Positions 8,638-14,658 of a stretch of DNA of 50,188 nucleotides are shown one piece after another; position 1 is the stretch's first letter; each line of letters opens with the position of its first letter. The DNA is taken from the NCBI GenBank assembly GCA_021797775.1, contig JAJZZC010000008.1, positions 11,888-62,075 of the forward strand, given 5' to 3'. This stretch comes from Bacillota bacterium (lineage in GTDB: Bacteria; Bacillota; Sulfobacillia; RBS10-35; JAJYVN01). The translations under genes and the position numbers were made by a program. The notes below the pieces were generated by a model. It saw only the letters and a program-made list of their open reading frames with translations. It had not been told where the DNA came from and did no database searches.

Positions 8638-9348
8638 GTGGGGCGCGGCGCCGGCTCTCCGGCCCCGCCCGTCGGCCCCGCGCCGCGCCGTCCCATGCGC
8701 CGGTCCGACGCCTTCTGGGCGGGTCCGGTCATCGGCCTCTGCGCCCTGGCCCTCTTGGCCGGGGCGTACGCCTGGCTCGGCCGGCCGCGTAAGGCCGCTA
8801 CGCCGCCACCGTTGCTCGGGGTCATCACCCCGGCGCAGGTGGCCGGTGTGACGTTCCGCACCGGGGGCAAGGCGCTGACCATCTACCGGGAGACCGGCGT
8901 GCCCATCGGCCTCGGCGTGAAGTGGGCAGTGGGCAGCCCGACGGGCCAGGCCGCGGACGCCACGCTGGTCGGCGGCTTCGTGACCTCGCTCCTCCGTCTG
9001 GCCCCCGCGCGGTTGGTGACTCGGCACCCGACCGCGTCGGAACTCGCCTTGTGGGGCCTGCAGCCGCCCGTGTCCTCGGTGCGCCTCCTGCGCGCGGACG
9101 GGCGCTCGCCCGTCCAGCTTGACGTCGGTAAGAAGAGCCCGGTGAGTGACTACTACGCGAGCGTGGCCGGCCGGCCGGCCGTCTACCTGATCAATACTTA
9201 CGTGGCCAGCCAGATCTCGACGAACCCGACGAACTGGCTGCCCGTGCCCAGCACGTCCACCGGCGCCAGCAGCGCGACGGCGGCCACCGGCACCAAGGCT
9301 GCCACAGGTACCAAGGCGGCCACCCATACCCATGGCACCAAGGGATGA
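8638..9348 (+). CDS. DUF4340-type membrane-anchored protein
   Basis: This is the last gene of the ABC-2 operon. One transmembrane helix (GPVIGLCALALLAGAYAWLG) is followed by an extracytoplasmic domain with DUF4340 features, such as ALTIYRETGVPIGLGVKW, LWGLQPPVSSVRLL, LDVGKKSPVSDYYA and the VYLINTYVAS strand. The C-terminus is a Thr/Ala/Lys repeat tail (TGTKAATGTKAATHTHGTKG). The start is uncertain. GTG at 8638 is used here, and ATG at 8695 puts the helix at residue 9. The open frame continues upstream with a low-complexity composition like the N-terminus of its neighbour, and a strong GGGAGGGAG site at 8537-8545 has no standard start codon after it. Confidence 0.75.
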   Translation: MGRGAGSPAPPVGPAPRRPMRRSDAFWAGPVIGLCALALLAGAYAWLGRPRKAATPPPLLGVITPAQVAGVTFRTGGKALTIYRETGVPIGLGVKWAVGSPTGQAADATLVGGFVTSLLRLAPARLVTRHPTASELALWGLQPPVSSVRLLRADGRSPVQLDVGKKSPVSDYYASVAGRPAVYLINTYVASQISTNPTNWLPVPSTSTGASSATAATGTKAATGTKAATHTHGTKG

Positions 9349-9368
9349 CGGGGTCGCCAACTGCTGCA

Positions 9369-9398
9369 GGCCACGTCGCCTCACAAGGCGGCGTGGCC
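9369..9398. terminator. Hairpin downstream of the ABC-2 operon
   Basis: The arms GGCCACGTCGCCT and AGGCGGCGTGGCC pair at 12 of 13 positions across a 4-base loop, about 20 bp after the operon's stop codon. No T-run follows, so this is a candidate terminator or RNA-stabilising stem. It could also belong to the adjacent mobile-element remnant. Confidence 0.4.
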
Positions 9399-9414
9399 CC
9401 CGGTACCCACGCCC

Positions 9415-9740
9415 GCACCTTGAAAACCTGTGTTTTGGCGGCTGTGCCGGGAAGAAGCGTCCGGCACGTAAGAACACAGAACGCTCGAACAGGTCCGTGG
9501 CTGGGCTCGTCGCCGGGAGTTCCCCGGAGACACTCAACGCCTGTGGAGGAGCCGGTAAGACCCGCTTCCGCGGGCTCGCTTCCGTGAGGCAGGAAGCGTC
9601 GAGCAGGAAACTGGGCGCTCTGGCGGTCGGGAACAAAATGCCAGGAGACGCGGAACGGTTGTGGATCACGCACCCCCTGTTTGGCTCGGGCAAGGGCCGC
9701 GGTGCAAGCCCCCGGCTTTGCCTGGGGGTGCATGGCGCGC
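9415..9740 (+). mobile_element. IS200/IS605-type right-end remnant with decayed TnpB C-terminus
   Basis: On the plus strand a short reading frame contains AGSSPETLNACGGAGKTR followed by LASVRQEASSRKLG. This is the typical C-terminal tail pattern of TnpB (a 'NACG' block, then a short Gln-Glu-Ala stretch). It is followed by about 100 bp and then by the hairpin CCCCCGG-CTTTG-CCTGGGGG at roughly 9706-9729, which resembles the conserved right end of IS605-family elements (GAAGCCCCCGGC...GGGGG). The RuvC domain, zinc finger and left end are not recognisable, so this is a truncated scar. TnpB guide (omega) RNAs normally overlap this segment, but none can be asserted here. Confidence 0.55.
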
Positions 9741-9792
9741 ACAGGGCCCGCACCACGGGCACCCAGGCTAAGATCAGCTAAGAGCGCCTGAG

Positions 9793-9832
9793 GCCGTGCA
9801 TCTCTGAGGCGTACCCCACAGAGATGCACGGC
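9793..9832. repeat. Perfect 14-bp inverted repeat
   Basis: GCCGTGCATCTCTG and CAGAGATGCACGGC are exact reverse complements separated by 12 bases. The element lies between the TnpB scar and the 3' end of the HNH gene (21 bp from its stop). No T-run follows on either strand. It could be an mRNA 3' stem for the HNH gene or the end of a mobile element. Confidence 0.7.
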
Positions 9833-9853
9833 GTGGCTTCGGTCTGCGGGTTC

Positions 9854-10147
9854 TCAGCGGCCGTTGAGGGAGCGCAGCATCTGGTGCGCATGCAGCATGC
9901 GGCGGTGCGCGCGATATTCGGCCCGCGTGCGCAAACCGCGGTCCCGGTGGCACTCGGAGCACGCACAACGCAGGGTGTCCTCGGATGCGCGGTGCCACTC
10001 CGTATCGCGGGCGTCGTGGTCGAGGCGCGCCTCGTGCAACAGCAGGACACGGCCACAGTATGTGCAGTAGCCGCCGTGGCGCAGGTAGACTCGTCGTCGG
10101 ACATCGTCATAGGCGTCCGCCAGCGACTCAGCGGCTTCGGCCCCCAT
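9854..10147 (-). CDS. Small HNH endonuclease-like protein
   Basis: A 97-residue basic protein with an HNH zinc-finger nuclease layout: YCTYCG (first Cys pair), LDHDAR in the position of the metal-binding Asp-His, and CACSECHRDRGLRT (second Cys pair and terminal His). These resemble the free-standing HNH nucleases of phages and mobile elements, which nick or cut DNA. The ATG used here (MGAEAAESLAD) follows a run of G; an ATG five codons upstream is also possible. It stands alone, next to an IS605-type scar, which suggests arrival with mobile DNA. The target cannot be inferred. Confidence 0.72.
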   Translation of the reverse strand: MGAEAAESLADAYDDVRRRVYLRHGGYCTYCGRVLLLHEARLDHDARDTEWHRASEDTLRCACSECHRDRGLRTRAEYRAHRRMLHAHQMLRSLNGR

Positions 10148-10162
10148 GGGTCCCCCCCCCAT

Positions 10163-10803
10163 TCGTTCCCTGTGGTTCCCCGTCGTTAGGCATCGCCGGT
10201 CCCTGCCGGATCCGGCGACCGGTAACGGGTCAGCCTCGCGCCTAGGCGCGCAGGCATCCTCACGCCGGGCGCTTCCTGCCTACAGCGGCCCGAGCAGGCG
10301 AAATCTGTGGGAGGCGGGCCGGCCTGTCCGACCCCCGCCTGTTGTCGCCGACGGTAACTCGGCGCACAACAAACCACGCCCGTGCCCGGCCACGTCCTTC
10401 CATGGTCACGCTGCTTGCCGCGGGACAAACCGTTGCGTTCGGCACCGGCACGCACCCTCCTGCCTCATTCGACACAGCCGCAGGGTCGCGTCGTTCCGAC
10501 GGGGGGCCTTCGCCCAGACGGCGCCACGACCGGGGGTGACCGCGGAGCGGCACAGCCGGTCCGCTCGCGCCTGCCACCGCTTGCTGCGCACGGGTTCGGC
10601 GCCTCGATGCGGCCGCGGCGCCCGTGGGGTCACGGGGGCCACTGACGGCCGTACGCGCCGAATTCGGCCGGTGGCGCAAGCGACTCGCCCAGAACGACGC
10701 GGCCCTGGGCACAGCCGAGACGGGAGCGACTCGGGCCAGCAGGCCCCCCACGCTTCCCGCAGAAGGACACGGCCGCACTGGCGAAGTGAACGGGGGAATG
10801 GCC
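10163..10803. other. 640-bp gap with one copy of an interspersed motif
   Basis: No convincing gene is present on either strand. Around 10455-10535 the region has one copy of a short dispersed motif (core CCGCAGGGTCGCGTC at 10478-10492) that recurs near 43.9 and 44.1 kb. The rest is GC-rich with spurious long frames. The ribosome site GGGGGA for the dehydrogenase lies at the right end. Confidence 0.5.
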
Positions 10804-11829
10804 ATGGCGAGAAGGCTGGTGTTCACTGGACTGCGGCGCTGCGAACTCCAGGAGTTCGCCTTCGATCCCAAGCGCGTCACGGCTGGCGAGGCGGCCCTGC
10901 GTACCGAGGTCTCCGTGGTGTCCACCGGAACCGAACTGGCGGGCTACACCGCGATGGACCCCCTGGTCCTCCGCCCAGGGGCCTGCTGGCAGTCGTACCC
11001 TTGGACCCCGGGGTACGGTGCGGTCTGCCAGGTCCTGGCCGCGGGGGAGCGCACGGGGCTGGTCGCGGGCCAACGCGTCCTCGCCATCGCGCCACACGCG
11101 TCCCACGCGGTGATCGACGCTGTGCACCGGCCGCCGCTGCCGCTCTCGGGCGACGAGCGCGCGGAGGACGTTGTCCTGCTGCGCATGGCGTCTGTGGCCC
11201 TGACCGCCCTGCGGCTCTCCCGGCGGGCGCGCGCCGGAGCGCGTGTGGCGGTGATCGGGCTGGGGCTGGTTGGCAACTTTGCGGCCCAGATCTTCCGGAG
11301 GGCGGGCTGCGAGGTTCAGGCCTTCGACGTGGCGCCGGCTCGCGTAGAGCTGGCGCGGGGCCTCGGCATCACCGCGGCTGTCGCCGACGGCGCGGCTGCG
11401 GTGGAGGTCGTGCGGGCGCGCTGGCCCGGCGGAGCGGACGTCGCTGTAGAGGCCATCGGGGTGCCGGACCTGGCGTCGGCCGCGGCGGCGATGGCCCGCC
11501 CACGCGGCGAGCTCGTGCTGCTCGGCTCCCCACGCGGGCCCTTCCGTGGCGATGCCGGCGCGCTGCTCTCCGATGTCCACCTGCGGGGCCTGACCGTCAC
11601 CGGCGCGCTGGAGTGGATGGTGCCCTTCCGCGACGTGGACGCCGGCGAGGGCCCGAGCATCCAGGCGGGCTACCGCCTGCTGCTGTCATGGTTGCACGAG
11701 GGCAGCCTGCGCGTCGAGGGCATGCTCTCGCATACCGTCCCACCGGAAGCGGGGCAGGATCTCTATACGGGCATTGACCGTGACCGCAACGCCTACATGG
11801 GGGTCGCCTTCGATTGGCGCACACCGTAG
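10804..11829 (+). CDS. Medium-chain dehydrogenase/reductase without catalytic zinc ligands
   Basis: A 341-residue cytosolic oxidoreductase of the MDR (alcohol dehydrogenase) superfamily. The Rossmann nucleotide loop VIGLGLVGNFAAQIF is intact. At the usual first zinc ligand (GICGTD in zinc enzymes) it has VVSTGTELAGYT, and the usual GHE is replaced by PWTPGYGAV, so a zinc-independent reaction is likely. The STGTEL block also occurs in BchC-like and related 'zinc-binding dehydrogenase' groups whose substrates are often sugars or tetrapyrroles; none can be assigned here. ATG 10804 follows GGGGGA; another ATG is two codons earlier. It is monocistronic and converges on the intein gene. Confidence 0.85.
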   Translation: MARRLVFTGLRRCELQEFAFDPKRVTAGEAALRTEVSVVSTGTELAGYTAMDPLVLRPGACWQSYPWTPGYGAVCQVLAAGERTGLVAGQRVLAIAPHASHAVIDAVHRPPLPLSGDERAEDVVLLRMASVALTALRLSRRARAGARVAVIGLGLVGNFAAQIFRRAGCEVQAFDVAPARVELARGLGITAAVADGAAAVEVVRARWPGGADVAVEAIGVPDLASAAAAMARPRGELVLLGSPRGPFRGDAGALLSDVHLRGLTVTGALEWMVPFRDVDAGEGPSIQAGYRLLLSWLHEGSLRVEGMLSHTVPPEAGQDLYTGIDRDRNAYMGVAFDWRTP

Positions 11830-11848
11830 GGGCGCCGACCGGCGCCCC
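11829..11848. terminator. Bidirectional hairpin between convergent genes
   Basis: GGGGCGCC-GACC-GGCGCCCC is a perfect 8-bp stem at the end of the dehydrogenase gene, just before the stop of the opposing intein gene. There is no T-run; it probably acts as a shared 3' end stem. Confidence 0.5.
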
Positions 11849-11855
11849 GGGCGGT

Positions 11856-13094
11856 CTACCCTCCGGCGCGTAGCCCGGCGGGGCCCTCGTGGGCTCCGGC
11901 GCCCGACGGCGCGGCGGCCAGAAGGCCGTTGGCCACGAAGCCACCCGGTGCCCGGACCCCGTACACCCACGCAGCACCGTCCCGCTGCACCGTCTCAACA
12001 TGCGCCACGAAACGCTCACGGTACGGCCGGCGCGAGAAGGAGTGGGCGAATTCTCGCAACTCTCGTTGTTTGCCCTCGCCCAGGAAGCCCACAGCGTCAG
12101 GGAAGCGACGGGCGCTGCCGCCGGTCAACGTGAGGCGGTGGGAGGCCCGTTCGCTCGTGCGGCGAGCACCCCCGCACCGCAGAACCGGCACGGCAGCGAG
12201 GGGTTCAGGAGCAACGCGTCCAACACCTGGTCTCGCATGCGCGCGAGCGCGGGCATGGCGGTCCCGCGCCTCGCCGGAAAGACCGTCGCCATCCGTGGCG
12301 GCCCGGTGGGCCGTCACCCGGCTGTAGAGGCCGAAGTTCAGCAGGAGACGCTGCACGTCCAAGAGGAGTTGGGGATAGCACGAAGCAACAAGGTGAACCC
12401 CGGCGCGCGGGCCGACCGACGACACGCTGGCTCGCGCCTCGAACAGCGCCTGCAGAAAGGCGTGCTGCAGCGCGCGGGCGCCCTGCCAGACGGATGCCGG
12501 CACGGGGCAGGATGCGCCGTCCACTCCCGCGTGGACGGCGAACTCGCGCAGTCGCGACGAGGAGACGGTCACGGCCCCCCCGCCACGAGCCTCGACCAGC
12601 CCCACGGCCACTTGCGGGCGGGACCGGCCCGGGCGGATCACGGCGTTGACCTCGGCGGCCAGGAGCAGGGCGATGCCGTCGCGGGCGCCCCCCTCAAAGC
12701 GCAACACGGCGCGGTCCCGCGTCAGGTGCCCACTCGCCAACAGCCAGCCCAGGACGTGCCCCTCGGCCGGGCCACCCGCGGGCCCAAAGGCCCCGCCACG
12801 GCGCATGACGCGCACGGGCTCGCCCGGGCGCAAGTCCGCCAGGGGCACCCAGCCGCGCTCCTCGCTGAACAGGCCCTGGTCGAGCGTGGCCCGCACTGCG
12901 TAGCCTTCGCGCGTCCCCACGCGCGCGACCGCGCAGCGTCCGCAACGCACCACCCCGGCTGAGGGCAGGAACGCCTCCGCTCCCTCCGCCGCTTCACACA
13001 GTACTGGCGGCGCCGCCCGGGTGACCCAGATGTCGTCGGCCCGCCACACGCCCGTCGCCGTGTATACCAGGGTATCGCCCGCGACACCGTACAC
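11856..13094 (-). CDS. Orphan intein with degenerate LAGLIDADG endonuclease
   Basis: This 412-residue product has the full layout of a large intein but no host protein around it. It opens VYGVAGDTLVYTATG, where inteins read C-x-x-GDT; the Cys1 position is Gly (GGT, one base from TGT). Block B is GYAVRATLDQGLF, lacking the usual TxxH. Two LAGLIDADG-like helices, GHVLGWLLASGHL (112-124) and AFLQALFEARASV (212-224), have lost the catalytic Asp. Then come LTLTGGSARRFPDAVGFLGE and the C-terminal block VYGVRAPGGFVANGLL, followed by AAAPSG instead of HN plus a nucleophile. These features resemble inteins of B12-dependent ribonucleotide reductases. The start is a GTG after GGGAGGG, with an in-frame stop just upstream. 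It should be splicing- and cutting-inactive. Confidence 0.75.
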   Translation of the reverse strand: MYGVAGDTLVYTATGVWRADDIWVTRAAPPVLCEAAEGAEAFLPSAGVVRCGRCAVARVGTREGYAVRATLDQGLFSEERGWVPLADLRPGEPVRVMRRGGAFGPAGGPAEGHVLGWLLASGHLTRDRAVLRFEGGARDGIALLLAAEVNAVIRPGRSRPQVAVGLVEARGGGAVTVSSSRLREFAVHAGVDGASCPVPASVWQGARALQHAFLQALFEARASVSSVGPRAGVHLVASCYPQLLLDVQRLLLNFGLYSRVTAHRAATDGDGLSGEARDRHARARAHARPGVGRVAPEPLAAVPVLRCGGARRTSERASHRLTLTGGSARRFPDAVGFLGEGKQRELREFAHSFSRRPYRERFVAHVETVQRDGAAWVYGVRAPGGFVANGLLAAAPSGAGAHEGPAGLRAGG

Positions 13095-13141
13095 GTCCCG
13101 TCATCCCTCCCGGACTGGTGTGCCCCGCGCGGGCGAGGCGG

Positions 13142-13789
13142 CTAAGCCTTATGGCAGGCCGAGGTCCAGAAGCCCGAGCAGTCAGCCACCACGATGCCGT
13201 CGGTCACGTAGGAATGGTCCTCCTCGACCTCGAGGTCATACACAGGCCCGGCGTACGGGGCGGTGTCCACCGCCGCGACCCGGGTCCAGTCCGTCGGCCA
13301 GTACGGCGCCCGCTCCTTGCGCACCAGCGTGGCGACCGAGCCGTCGCGCGTCCCGGTACCGCTCGGGGAAATGTGCGGCCACGGCGAGCGTTGGGGGGCA
13401 CTTACCCGGGCGTTCCCGGCGATGCCGTTCCCCCGCACGGCGACCAGATCGCCGACCCGAAGCGTGTCAGCGGTGACCCACTGCGCGGGTCCCTCGTCCC
13501 GGCGGCAGAGGAGGTGATGCTGTCCAGTGGCGCGCAGCACGTGCACCCCGGCCGTCCGCACCCTTACCAGCGTCTCGTCCACATCGCGCCGGAAGACCTT
13601 CGTGACGAGGCGCAGCCGCCCGGCACCAGTCTCGACGGAGTCTCGCACATCCATTTCCGCCACCGGCCGGTAACCATCGGCGGTCAGGACCCGCTGCCCG
13701 GGAGGCAGGCAGAGCGCCGCCGGCGCGGCAGAGGTCCCCTTCCAGCGGCCCGTGGACACCAGCCCGGAGTCGTACGGTCCCGAGGACAT
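13142..13789 (-). CDS. Orphan mini-intein (Hint domain) with altered C-terminal splice residues
   Basis: In this 215-residue product, residues 27-203 form a nearly complete mini-intein without an endonuclease. Block A is CLPPGQRVLTADGYRPVAEM (Cys1 present). Block B is VLRATGQHHLL (TxxH present), followed by ADTLRVGDLVAV. Block F is VYDLEVEEDHSYVTDG. The C-terminal junction reads VVADC where VVHNC is expected, so the penultimate His and terminal Asn are Ala and Asp while the +1 Cys is kept. Short flanks (26 residues before, SGFWTSACHKA after) match no protein I know. An upstream GTG at 13879 is an alternative start; ATG 13789 follows GGGGGTG. It lies between nrdR and the second orphan intein. 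Confidence 0.75.
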   Translation of the reverse strand: MSSGPYDSGLVSTGRWKGTSAAPAALCLPPGQRVLTADGYRPVAEMDVRDSVETGAGRLRLVTKVFRRDVDETLVRVRTAGVHVLRATGQHHLLCRRDEGPAQWVTADTLRVGDLVAVRGNGIAGNARVSAPQRSPWPHISPSGTGTRDGSVATLVRKERAPYWPTDWTRVAAVDTAPYAGPVYDLEVEEDHSYVTDGIVVADCSGFWTSACHKA

Positions 13790-13924
13790 GACGTTCGCAC
13801 CCCCGTCTTCCGTACGGATCCGTCCGCAACCGCAGAGGTCGGCCCCTCTCCGTCCACCCGCGTCGGCCCCAGCCCGCACCTCTGGTCAGACACCCACGGT
13901 CCCCCGCCGACCGGCACCGGCCCC

Positions 13925-14425
13925 TCACCCGTGGAGGCGCGGCCCCGCCGTCATCGCGTCGGAGTGCGGTCGGCCGCCGTCCAGCAGGCGCTCCAACTCC
14001 TCCTTGAACCGCTGCAGGTCCTCGAACTGACGGTAGACAGAAGCAAAACGCACGTACGCCACCTGGTCGATCCCGCGTAGACGTTCGATGACCTGCTCGC
14101 CAATGACCTTGCTTGGAACCTCCCGCTCATAGCGCGAACGGAGTTCACGCTCCACCTCGACCACCAGCCGCTCCAGCGCCGCACGCTCGATCGGGCGCTT
14201 CTCGCAGGCGGTGATCAGCCCGCGCAGCACCTTGTCCGCGTTGAAGGACTCGCGCCTGCCGTCCTTCTTGACCACGACAAACGGCGAACTCTCCACCTTC
14301 TCGTAAGTCGTGAAACGCCCGGCACAAGCCATGCATTCCCTGCGTCGGCGGATCACCACGCCGTCCTCCGTGGGGCGGGAGTCGAGGACCTTGCTATCCG
14401 GATGCCCGCAGAACGGACAGCGCAC
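13925..14425 (-). CDS. nrdR: Transcriptional repressor NrdR
   Basis: NrdR is a 166-residue ATP/dATP-sensing repressor of ribonucleotide reductase genes. The N-terminal zinc ribbon has Cys3, Cys6, Cys31 and Cys34 (CPFCGH ... CMACAGRF), and an ATP-cone follows from about residue 46 (VVVKKDGRRESFNADKVLRG, then VIERLRGIDQVAYVRFASVY). The GTG start six bases after GGAGGT is certain; a longer upstream frame is spurious. In related genomes nrdR often precedes the B12-dependent reductase gene nrdJ. Here it is followed by two orphan inteins on the same strand. A perfect DnaA box lies 67 bp upstream. Confidence 0.96.
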   Translation of the reverse strand: MRCPFCGHPDSKVLDSRPTEDGVVIRRRRECMACAGRFTTYEKVESSPFVVVKKDGRRESFNADKVLRGLITACEKRPIERAALERLVVEVERELRSRYEREVPSKVIGEQVIERLRGIDQVAYVRFASVYRQFEDLQRFKEELERLLDGGRPHSDAMTAGPRLHG

Positions 14426-14479
14426 GCTGCAACCTCCAACAGGGAGCCGTTCCCAGCACCGCAGCCCGCCATCCATCAG

Positions 14480-14500
14480 TTGTGGACGGCCTGTGGATAA
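14480..14500 (-). promoter_or_regulatory. DnaA-box pair upstream of nrdR
   Basis: On the minus strand the sequence contains a perfect TTATCCACA (14492-14500) and, 11 bases on, the partial site GTCCACAA. These are in the nrdR leader. DnaA binding at reductase loci is known in Escherichia coli; a role here is inference. I could not identify a matching NrdR box. Confidence 0.3.
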
Positions 14501-14574
14501 CCTACCACATTTCGTGTCAGACGGGACGTTTGGGCAGCCAACCCCCGGTTCCTCCCTGTGTCGAACGATCATCG

Positions 14575-14616
14575 CAGAAAATGCTGTGCGGGCGTGGCAC
14601 CCCGCCACGCCCGCAC
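14575..14616 (-). terminator. Rho-independent terminator of the nuo operon
   Basis: On the minus strand, 43 bp after the nuoN stop, a perfect 13-bp stem (GTGCGGGCGTGGC / GCCACGCCCGCAC, 5-base loop) is followed after four bases by TTTT. The position and orientation fit transcription termination of the long nuo message ahead of nrdR. Confidence 0.75.
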
Positions 14617-14658
14617 GGCCCCCGGGGAATCCATCCCGCCCAGCGGGGCAGGCGCCCC

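Noticed and set aside
13925-14426. NrdR box upstream of nrdR
   Set aside because: The near-palindrome around ACCACATTTCGTGTC has the wrong half-site spacing for the known NrdR box, so I did not annotate it.
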